Source of the DNA: DASSKP01 sp035695045 | GTDB taxonomy: Bacteria > Actinomycetota > Actinomycetes > JAFAQI01 | DNA length: 7,808 bases | NCBI GenBank assembly: GCA_035695045.1 | Contig: DASSEX010000005.1 | Span: forward strand, 1 to 7,808 | Reading direction: 5' to 3' | In this document: positions 1 to 6,032 of the stretch, one piece after another | Position numbering within the stretch: position 1 is the stretch's first letter | How the letters are laid out: every line of letters begins with the position of its first letter | Notes under the pieces: generated by a model | Database searches by the model: none | Told to the model about the DNA's origin: nothing | Seen by the model: the letters and a program-made list of their open reading frames with translations, nothing else | Made by a program: the position numbers and the translations under genes

Positions 1-3000
1 ACAGGTCGACCGGGGCCGACCACGAGCCGCCGGCGGTCGCAGTCGTCACCGCACCTACGGCGACAGTCGACGCATCGTTGTCGTCGACGTTGACCCTGAC
101 CGTCGAGTTGGGCTCGGCGGTGCCGCTGAGCACGACGCTCAGGGCGTGCTGGGTGACGGCGCCGCTCCATGCAACGGTCGGCGCTGCGGGGGCGACCGTG
201 TCCTTTGTCGCCTGAGCGGCGGCAGAGTCGCCGGATTCGTTGCCGGCGGCGTCGGTCTGCGTGGCGGTCCCGGAGACGGTGCCGTCGTTCAGCGTGCTGG
301 CGTCCACCGGCACTGTCCAGGTGCCGTCACCCGCGACGACGCCACTGCCGGTCGCGTTGTGGGTGCCATCGGTCAGCGTGACCTTGATCGTGCCGCCGGG
401 CTCGGCTGCCGTGCCCGTGACTGGAGTGCTCGTCGCGTTTGCGCTCGCGATCGGCGCGATCGACGTTATCGCCGGCGCCGCCGGTGCCGTCCGGTCGACG
501 GTGAAGGTCACCGTCGGGCTCAGCGACTCGTCGTGTGACAGCTCGGTGACCGCGAACGTCACCTGGTAACCACTCGACTCCGCCAGCGGGTTGTTGCTCG
601 GCGAGACGCTGATCGTCTTCTTGTCGGCGGACAGCTGCATCGCGTTGTGCGGAAGCACGGATCCGGTCGAGTCCTTCAGCGTCACGGACGACTGCGACAG
701 GTCGAGCTGCTCGTTGAACGTCGCCGACAGGGTGGGCGTGGTCTGCACCGACGACCCGTCGGCCGGGACGGTCGAGACGAGGCTGAACGGAGCGGTCGTG
801 TCCTTCACCACGGTCGACGCCGGCGACTCGGCGCTGGTGTTGCCGGCGGGATCCGTCTCCGTCGCGACGGCCGACAGAGTGCCGTCGGCGAGGCTCGCCG
901 CGTCGACCGGCACGGAGTAGGCGGAGCTGACGACGCTCCCGCTGCCGCTGGCGCTTCCGGCACCGCCGTCACTCGTCATCGTGACCTGCTCGGTGTCGCC
1001 GGTCGTGCCGGAACCGGTAGCCGTGTAGACGGACGTGCCGGACGCGGGACCCGACAGCGTGGGCGCCGCCGGCGCGGACGGAGCTTGGGTGTCCTTCGTC
1101 GAGTTGCCCGGCGTGCTGGACGAGGTGTTGCCCGCCTGGTCGACGACGGTCGCCGCGAACGTGACCGCCCCCTCGGCGAAGGTGTGCAGGTCGAGCGCGG
1201 GCGTCGTGGTCCACGTGCCGTCGCTCTGCACCGGCAGGTTGACGGCCTGGCTGCCGGCACCGCTGTCGGTGGCAACCAGGTGCAGCGTCGTGCCGGGCTC
1301 CGCAGTGCCGGAGAGAGTCACCGCAGACTGCGTGGCGTTGTTGATCCAGGTCGGAGCCGTGTAGGCCGGAGCGTTCGGGACAACCGTGTCCTTGACCGTG
1401 ACCTTGGTCGCTTCGGCGGACGGGTTGCCGCCCCCGTCGATGTCGACCGCGTGAACGGTGATCGGGCCGTCAGCGAGCGTGGACGCGTCGACGGTCGTGC
1501 TCCAGCTGCCGTCCGGCTGGACGAGCACGTTGGGCTGCTCCGACACCTTGGTCGCGGTGTCCGTGGCATCGGTCAGCCAGACGTCGACGTGGTCGCCCGC
1601 CGTCGCGGTCCCGGAGACCGGCCGCGGCGTGCCAACGTTGGATGCGTTGACGGGGTCGAAGACGGTGATGACCGGCGTCCCGGAGGGCGTGGCGTCCTTC
1701 TGGATGGTGTTGCTGCCCGTCGACGTGTTCCCGGCCGCGTCCGTCGCGGTCGACGTGATCGTCAGCGTCCCGTCGGCGAGCGACGCCGTGTCGATGACCG
1801 CGTCGTAGCTGCCGTCACTGTGAGATGCCGTCGTCGTCACCGGTGCGGTCGCTGTTGCGTTCTTGTCGGTCGCGACGACGGAGACGCCGGCGTCCGGCTC
1901 GGTGACACCGTGCACGTGCAACGTCGAGTTCGAGGCGTTGACGACAGTCGCGTCCGGGAAGGTCACGGACGGCGGCGGCGTCGGCGCGGCGGTGTCCTTC
2001 GTCGACGCCTGCGGCGTGCTGTCCGTGCTCAGGTTGCCGGCCGCGTCGATCGCCTTGGCAGTGATCGTGACCGGTCCGTCCTTGAGACCGGAGAGGTCGG
2101 CAACCGGCGCTGCGGACCAGCTGCCGTCGTTGCCGACGTTGACGTCGGGCAGCGTGAGCGTCGTCGCACCGTCGCTGGCGGTGACGCGCACCTTGACCGC
2201 GCCGCCGGTGTCGTTGACCGCGGTCCCGGTGATCGGCACGTGGTTCTCGTTAGCGGCGTTGACGTAGGCGGGCACGACGACGACGGGCGGCGAGGGCGGA
2301 TCCGCGTCGACGGTGAACTGCCACGTCGACGTGCTGACCAGACCGTGCAGGTCAGTGGCCTGAGCGGAGACGTTGAAAAGACCGGACGGCAGAGGGGCGT
2401 CGGGGATCCACGTGATCCCGCCGGTCGTCGACGTCGGGTTGGTCACGGCGGATGCGCCGCCCACGACGTTGCCGATCGAGTTCGTCACCGTGATCGCGCT
2501 GCCTGCGGCGCTGAGCTTCTCCGCGTACGTCGCCACGACACTGCTCGGCGGCTGCACGCGGCTGTCGGGGGCCGGAGTGCGGTTGGTGATGGTCGGCGGC
2601 GTCGTGTCGACCGTGAAGCTGACCGAGTCGTGCGCGGCCGTGGTGTCACCCGTCGTGACCGACGGGCTCGCCGTCGTCGAGATGACGTAGACGCCGTCGG
2701 TGTAGACGGTGCCGGCGTACGGCGTGCAGGTCAGCGTCTTCTGGTCGGTGTCCAGACCGGCCGTGCAGCCGAAGAACGCGCCGTTCAGCGTCACGCTGAT
2801 GTGCGACGGGAAGACCGGGCTGGTCGGCGAGTTCAGCGTCTCGTTGTAGGTCACCTTCAGCACCGCCGGCACGGCCGCAGTGCTGGTGTAGACCGCTCCG
2901 TTGGCAGGGTTGGAGCTCGTGAGCGCAGGCGTCGCCAACGCAACTCCGACCAGCGGCCCGGCGCAGACCGCCGCGCCCGAGAGAACGGCAGTGACAACTG

Positions 3001-3019
3001 ACGCGCGAGTGACACGCAC
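1..3019 (-). CDS. Secreted multi-domain Ig-like repeat protein (3' end outside the window)
   Basis: The minus-strand frame is open from a GTG at 3019 to the window edge (1006 residues, no stop). The start is set by AGGGGG nine bases upstream. Residues 1-29 look like a Sec signal peptide: Arg2 and Arg5, a hydrophobic core, and an ALA|T cleavage site. Domains 1 (about 30-141) and 2 (142-240) resemble SbsA/CopC-type Ig folds; domain 1 carries Cys85 and Cys98, a possible disulfide. Domains 3-7 (242-744) and 9-10 (847 to the edge) are bacterial Ig-like repeats with G-T-A-E-P, D-G-[ST]-W, L-A-D-G and D-A-A-G-N motifs. Domain 8 (745-846) is again SbsA-like (P-A-D-G-S, A-T-F-N-E). Linkers of the type K-D-T-x-A-P separate most domains. 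Such proteins usually act as cell-surface stalks, adhesins or biofilm scaffolds; that role is inferred from architecture. Any C-terminal anchor or enzyme domain would lie beyond the window. Confidence 0.9.
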   Translation of the reverse strand, partial: MRVTRASVVTAVLSGAAVCAGPLVGVALATPALTSSNPANGAVYTSTAAVPAVLKVTYNETLNSPTSPVFPSHISVTLNGAFFGCTAGLDTDQKTLTCTPYAGTVYTDGVYVISTTASPSVTTGDTTAAHDSVSFTVDTTPPTITNRTPAPDSRVQPPSSVVATYAEKLSAAGSAITVTNSIGNVVGGASAVTNPTSTTGGITWIPDAPLPSGLFNVSAQATDLHGLVSTSTWQFTVDADPPSPPVVVVPAYVNAANENHVPITGTAVNDTGGAVKVRVTASDGATTLTLPDVNVGNDGSWSAAPVADLSGLKDGPVTITAKAIDAAGNLSTDSTPQASTKDTAAPTPPPSVTFPDATVVNASNSTLHVHGVTEPDAGVSVVATDKNATATAPVTTTASHSDGSYDAVIDTASLADGTLTITSTATDAAGNTSTGSNTIQKDATPSGTPVITVFDPVNASNVGTPRPVSGTATAGDHVDVWLTDATDTATKVSEQPNVLVQPDGSWSTTVDASTLADGPITVHAVDIDGGGNPSAEATKVTVKDTVVPNAPAYTAPTWINNATQSAVTLSGTAEPGTTLHLVATDSGAGSQAVNLPVQSDGTWTTTPALDLHTFAEGAVTFAATVVDQAGNTSSSTPGNSTKDTQAPSAPAAPTLSGPASGTSVYTATGSGTTGDTEQVTMTSDGGAGSASGSGSVVSSAYSVPVDAASLADGTLSAVATETDPAGNTSAESPASTVVKDTTAPFSLVSTVPADGSSVQTTPTLSATFNEQLDLSQSSVTLKDSTGSVLPHNAMQLSADKKTISVSPSNNPLAESSGYQVTFAVTELSHDESLSPTVTFTVDRTAPAAPAITSIAPIASANATSTPVTGTAAEPGGTIKVTLTDGTHNATGSGVVAGDGTWTVPVDASTLNDGTVSGTATQTDAAGNESGDSAAAQATKDTVAPAAPTVAWSGAVTQHALSVVLSGTAEPNSTVRVNVDDNDASTVAVGAVTTATAGGSWSAPVDL
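2..2296 (-). repeat. Tandem ~300-bp modules encoding Ig-like domains 3-10
   Basis: The coding repeat has a period of 97-103 residues (about 300 bp). The boundary motif K-D-x-x-x-P, or D-R-T-A-P, recurs near residues 341, 441, 543, 642, 739, 842 and 939. Within most modules the order is G-T-A-E-P, then D-G-[ST]-W, then [AST]-L-x-D-G, then D-x-A-G-N. The copies differ clearly in sequence, so this is an old duplication array and not a recent expansion. The last module is cut by the window edge, so the total number of copies is unknown. Confidence 0.85.
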
Positions 3020-3080
3020 GATGACAGACCCCCTGGTCGTCGCTGGGCACGACGTCTGGCAATAGTTCGGCGGCACACGA

Positions 3081-3108
3081 CCGTCCCCTGCCTCTCGGCA
3101 GGGGATGG
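3081..3108 (-). promoter_or_regulatory. 12-bp stem-loop with GAGA (GNRA) loop in the leader of the Ig-repeat gene
   Basis: Arms at 3081-3092 and 3097-3108 pair over 12 positions. The inner nine pairs are perfect; on the minus-strand RNA there is one C-A mismatch three pairs from the base of the stem. The four-base loop reads GAGA on the transcribed strand, which fits the stable GNRA tetraloop class. The stem starts about five bases after the predicted -10 box, so it would lie at the extreme 5' end of the mRNA. No T-run follows on either strand, so a simple intrinsic terminator is less likely than a 5' stabilising or regulatory structure. It could also serve as a terminator for the Fur-family gene upstream. 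Confidence 0.6.
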
Positions 3109-3112
3109 GCTA

Positions 3113-3141
3113 TGTATAAGGCCTCGTCATGGTCTTTTCAG
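3113..3141 (-). promoter_or_regulatory. Predicted sigma70-like promoter for the Ig-repeat gene
   Basis: On the minus strand, CTGAAA (3141-3136) and TATACA (3118-3113) are separated by 17 bp. Each matches four of six consensus positions, and they sit in a short AT-rich patch that stands out in this GC-rich sequence. The predicted start near 3106 would give a leader of about 90 bases that begins with the hairpin. An inverted repeat, GGCCT at 3120-3124 and AGGCC at 3140-3144, spans the spacer with centres 20 bp apart, and could be an operator. The call rests on sequence resemblance only. Confidence 0.45.
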
Positions 3142-3144
3142 GCC

Positions 3145-3155
3145 AGTTCAGAACT
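3145..3155. promoter_or_regulatory. 11-bp perfect palindrome just upstream of the -35 box
   Basis: AGTTC-A-GAACT on the plus strand is a perfect palindrome around one central base. It lies four bases upstream of the predicted -35 hexamer, where activators or repressors often bind. I do not recognise the binding protein. Confidence 0.3.
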
Positions 3156-3158
3156 TCG

Positions 3159-3183
3159 CGAGGACTATTCGGGCATAGTCAGA
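3159..3183 (-). promoter_or_regulatory. Composite element TCTGACTAT-N4-GAAT-N3-CCTCG, containing an inverted repeat
   Basis: On the minus strand this stretch reads TCTGACTAT, four bases, GAAT, three bases, CCTCG. It includes a perfect 6-bp inverted repeat with a 6-base spacer (GACTAT at 3163-3168, ATAGTC at 3175-3180 on the plus strand). It begins five bases after the stop codon of the Fur-family gene and ends 18 bp before the predicted -35 box of the Ig-repeat gene. Nearly the same element occurs ahead of the protease gene at 7739-7762. It is best read as a shared operator; a weak terminator for the Fur-family gene is the alternative. Confidence 0.45.
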
Positions 3184-3187
3184 CGAT

Positions 3188-3622
3188 TCAGCGACAGGTC
3201 GCGCAGGTGCCGAAGATCGCGAAGTGGCCGACGTCGACCGCGAACCCGCGGTCGTCCGCGATCCGCTGCACGGCCTGGTCGAGCACGTCCGGCGGCATCT
3301 CCTCGATCGCACCGCATCGGCGGCAGACGAGATGGAGGTGGTCGGCGTCGTCCGCGGCGTGGTAGGTCGGCGCGCCGTGTCCGAGATGCGTGTGGGTGAC
3401 GAGGCCGAGCTCTTCCAGCAGCTCGAGCGTGCGGTAGACGGTGGAGAGGTTGACCCCGGACGCCGTACGGCGCACTTCCTCGGCGATCTCGTCAGGGGTG
3501 GCGTGCCCCAGGGAGATGACCGCTTCGAGCACCAGCTGGCGTTGCGGGGTGAGCCGGAAGCCGCGGGCACGCAGCTGCGCGTGCCAGTCGGCACCCGGTG
3601 CGTCGTGAAGCTCCTCCGCCAC
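3188..3622 (-). CDS. nur: Fur-family metal-dependent repressor, Nur-like (nickel responsive)
   Basis: This 144-residue cytoplasmic regulator is of normal Fur-family length. The winged-helix part holds R-L-T-P-Q-R (23-28) and the recognition helix N-L-S-T-V-Y-R-T-L (58-66). The dimerisation part has Cys100/Cys103 and Cys140/Cys143. From memory it closely matches Streptomyces coelicolor Nur, including the segments H-A-T-P-D and H-L-G-H-G-A-P-T-Y-H. Nur represses nickel uptake and iron superoxide dismutase genes when nickel is bound. The histidines equivalent to the Nur nickel site (70, 72, 126) are present as His77, His79 and His133. In the second site His40, His95 and His97 are kept, but the equivalent of Nur His86 is Ala93. 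The start is GTG with no clear ribosome-binding site; only 16 bp separate it from the kinase stop, so translation may depend on the kinase. Family assignment is firm; nickel specificity is inferred. Confidence 0.85.
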   Translation of the reverse strand: MAEELHDAPGADWHAQLRARGFRLTPQRQLVLEAVISLGHATPDEIAEEVRRTASGVNLSTVYRTLELLEELGLVTHTHLGHGAPTYHAADDADHLHLVCRRCGAIEEMPPDVLDQAVQRIADDRGFAVDVGHFAIFGTCATCR

Positions 3623-3638
3623 GGCGCGAGTGTAGGTC

Positions 3639-5948
3639 TCAGCGCAGGTGCAGGACGGTTCCGTCGCGGCCGTCGCCGGCCGCCAGGCGCGGGTCGTCCG
3701 AAGGACGCTGCTCGGGGAGCTTCGTCGCGGTCACGGGAGCGGCCGGGAGCCGCAGCAGGAAAGTGGAGCCCGCGCCGGGCACGGACGAGACGGTGACGTC
3801 GCCGCCCATGGCGCGCGCGAGCCGGCGCGTGATGTAGAGACCGAGGCCGGTGCCGGTCTGCTTCATCGTCTCCTCGAGCCGCTCGAACCGCTCGAAGATC
3901 CGGTCCTGCGAGTCCGCGGCGATGCCCGGACCGCGGTCGGTGACGGTGACGACGACGTCCTCGCCCTCGGTGAAGACCGCGACGTCGACCGCCTCGTCGT
4001 CGGGTGAGTACTTCACCGCGTTGGCGACGAGGTTGGAGACCGCGCGCTCGACCCAGACCGAGGAGCCGCGGACCTGGCACGGGACGGACGGCGGGCGCAC
4101 CCGGACGACACGGTCCGGACGCGCGGCGAGCGTGTCCTCGACGATCCGCATCGTGACGGCGGCGACGTCGGCGACGCCTTCGCCGTCGATCCGGCCGGAC
4201 TCGATGCGCGAGGCCTCGAGGATGTTCAGGACCAGCGACTCGAGCTTCTGGGCCTGCGCGAGGATCGACTGCACCGCCGTACGCCGCTGGTCGTCGCTCA
4301 GCCGGTCACCGCGGTTGATGAGCGTCTGCGCCCAGCCCTTGATCGGCACGAGCGGCGTGCGCAGCTCGTGTGACACCACGGCGACGAAGTCGTCCTTGAG
4401 CCGCTCGAGCTCGCGTGCCTGCGTGATGTTGCGGGCGACGATGACGAGGGTGTCGGCGCGGTCCTCGGATGCGGCGATCCGGCTGTAGGAGCAGGACAGC
4501 CAGATCAGCGCGCCGTCGCCGGAGACGATCTGCAGCTCGTGCGGAAGACCGGAGGCGCTCTCGAACATCTCCTGCCACCGCTCGATCAGCACGTCGCGGC
4601 CGCCCGCGTCACGTGGGCGCAGCAGGCCGAAGTGCCGGGTGCCCAGCATCTCGTTCGCGGGGTAGCCGGTGATGCCGGCGAGACCGGCGTTCCACGACGT
4701 GATGACGCCGTCGGCGTCGATCGTCAGGATGCCGTCGCTGGTGCTCTCGAGGATCTCCGTGAGCTTGCGCCGCTCGGCGTCCACCGTGGCGAGCAGGTCG
4801 ACCCGCTCGAGGAACCCGACGAGCTCGCGCGCCAGCGCCGCCGCGATCGACAGCTCGCCGTGCTCGAAGCCTTCCATCCCGAACCGGTCGTAGAGCAGCA
4901 ACATGCCGATCGTGCGGCCCGCAGAGCGCAGCGGAGCCGCGAGGCAGCGCTGGTGACCGGTGCGCTCGAGTGCGGCACTGACGTAGACGTCGCCGACGCC
5001 GACGTTGAACCGCGACGGCTCGCGCACGACCGGGACCAGCAGTTCGGCGAGCTCGTGCTGACCGAAGACGTGCGAGCAGTCGGCACCCACGGGTTCCCCG
5101 GTGGTGTAGACCTCGGTGCCCTGGCCGGTGAACAGCACCAGCTGGACCGTGCGCACCTCGAAGCCGGCGCGGGCCTCCCGCAGGAAGACCGGGATGGCGT
5201 CGTCGGAGTGCAGCGACGTGGCCAGCGCGTGCGTAGCGCGCTGCAGGCCGGAGAGCCGCACACCGTCCGCCCGCAGGGAGGCGTTGGCACGGCCGCTCAA
5301 GTACATCGAGGCGATGAAGATGAAGCCGATCAGCAGGGTCCAGTGCGTCCACAGGTACGCCGACGTCAGGCTGATGCCGGCGACGAGGCTGGCGGTGATG
5401 CCGATCGCGTGACCGATGACGACGGCTCCGACGCGAGAGCGGTCGCGCGTGCCGATCGGGCTGCCGGCGACGACCGTGAGTACGCCGCTCATCGCGAGGA
5501 TGTTCGTCGCGGAAGCCGCGAGCAGGGCGACCGCCAGCGCACCGAGCATCTGCGCGGATGACGGCGCGTACGGCGTGAGCGCGTGCAGCACCAGCGAGCC
5601 GACGGTGGCGCAGAGCACCCACTGCGACATGTTGAAGACGAGCTTCACGCCGTCGTTGCGCCGGAACAGGTTTCCGGCAGCCACACCGATCGCGACGATC
5701 AGCGCGACCCGCGTGCCGGAGCAGACGAAGAGCGCCGGCGCGAGCATGCCCTCCATGAGGTTGAGGGCGTCGACCTCGTCGTGGTGGTAGTAGCGGATCT
5801 GCAGGTACTCGGTGAACGTGATGAGGGCGACCATCAGCAGCGTCGCCGCGACGCCGACGTGGTGCGGTGCCGGGACGAACAGGGCGGCCAGGGTCGCGGT
5901 GACGGCCGCGAGCAGCGCTATCGCGCCGACGTAGAGCTTGACCGCCAT
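3639..5948 (-). CDS. Multi-pass membrane sensor histidine kinase (GAF-PAS-HisKA-HATPase)
   Basis: The protein has 769 residues, with an ATG start preceded by GGGGGAAG at a good distance. The first ~218 residues hold about seven hydrophobic segments (near 5-24, 31-48, 68-92, 104-125, 133-160, 173-196 and 203-218), an integral-membrane sensor that I cannot assign to a named family. A GAF-like region (about 236-385) and a PAS domain (about 391-510, with D-G-I-L-T-I and W-N-A-G) follow. The HisKA phospho-acceptor is His527 in S-H-E-L-R-T-P-L. The ATP-binding domain has the N box (Asn639, Asn643), D671-R-G-P-G-I, F685-E-R-F and G699-T-G-L-G-L-Y. All core motifs are intact, so it should be an active kinase signalling from the membrane to a response regulator encoded elsewhere. 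It is probably cotranscribed with the Nur-like gene. The signal it senses is unknown. Confidence 0.93.
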   Translation of the reverse strand: MAVKLYVGAIALLAAVTATLAALFVPAPHHVGVAATLLMVALITFTEYLQIRYYHHDEVDALNLMEGMLAPALFVCSGTRVALIVAIGVAAGNLFRRNDGVKLVFNMSQWVLCATVGSLVLHALTPYAPSSAQMLGALAVALLAASATNILAMSGVLTVVAGSPIGTRDRSRVGAVVIGHAIGITASLVAGISLTSAYLWTHWTLLIGFIFIASMYLSGRANASLRADGVRLSGLQRATHALATSLHSDDAIPVFLREARAGFEVRTVQLVLFTGQGTEVYTTGEPVGADCSHVFGQHELAELLVPVVREPSRFNVGVGDVYVSAALERTGHQRCLAAPLRSAGRTIGMLLLYDRFGMEGFEHGELSIAAALARELVGFLERVDLLATVDAERRKLTEILESTSDGILTIDADGVITSWNAGLAGITGYPANEMLGTRHFGLLRPRDAGGRDVLIERWQEMFESASGLPHELQIVSGDGALIWLSCSYSRIAASEDRADTLVIVARNITQARELERLKDDFVAVVSHELRTPLVPIKGWAQTLINRGDRLSDDQRRTAVQSILAQAQKLESLVLNILEASRIESGRIDGEGVADVAAVTMRIVEDTLAARPDRVVRVRPPSVPCQVRGSSVWVERAVSNLVANAVKYSPDDEAVDVAVFTEGEDVVVTVTDRGPGIAADSQDRIFERFERLEETMKQTGTGLGLYITRRLARAMGGDVTVSSVPGAGSTFLLRLPAAPVTATKLPEQRPSDDPRLAAGDGRDGTVLHLR

Positions 5949-5989
5949 CTGCTTCTTCCCCCGAGTTCCCCGTGAGAGTGTTCCCCGTT

Positions 5990-6019
5990 CCGGTCGGGCG
6001 GCTGGTGCCGCCCGACCGG
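5990..6019 (-). terminator. Perfect 13-bp GC-rich hairpin after the protease gene
   Basis: CCGGTCGGGCGGC (5990-6002) and its exact complement (6007-6019) enclose a four-base loop. The stem begins 13 bp downstream of the protease stop codon, in the 84-bp gap before the kinase gene. No T-run follows on the minus strand, so it would be a non-canonical high-GC terminator or a 3' mRNA stabiliser. Its position argues that the protease and the kinase are separate transcription units. Confidence 0.6.
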
Positions 6020-6032
6020 CCGTGCGTCGTTG

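Noticed and set aside
2963..2965. Lipoprotein attachment at Cys19 of the Ig-repeat protein
   Set aside because: The residues before the cysteine are Ala-Ala-Val. A lipobox needs Gly, Ala or Ser just before Cys and usually Leu at -3. A standard ALA|T signal-peptidase site at residues 27-30 fits better.
647..3001. 784-codon plus-strand open frame opposite the Ig-repeat gene
   Set aside because: Its product is an Arg/Gly/Val-rich low-complexity sequence with no domain. It is the usual antisense shadow in GC-rich DNA, and the opposite strand shows clear Ig-like domains and a signal peptide.
3124..3142. Fur/Zur-type operator starting at TGAAAA upstream of the Ig-repeat gene
   Set aside because: Only one half-site resembles the TGAAAA-type box, and the other half does not complete the dyad. 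The TGAAAA is better explained as part of the -35 region.
3020..3187. Metabolite riboswitch in the leader of the Ig-repeat gene
   Set aside because: I compared it by eye with the c-di-GMP and c-di-AMP classes often found before wall-related genes and saw no conserved core. Only a simple hairpin can be supported.
3148..4080. 310-codon minus-strand frame overlapping the kinase end and the Fur-family gene
   Set aside because: It is in a different frame from both genes, is Arg/Pro/Ser-rich, and shows no motif. The two genes it overlaps are each well supported.
4539..5561. 340-codon plus-strand open frame within the kinase gene
   Set aside because: It is antisense to a kinase with all catalytic motifs intact, and its composition is typical of a shadow frame.
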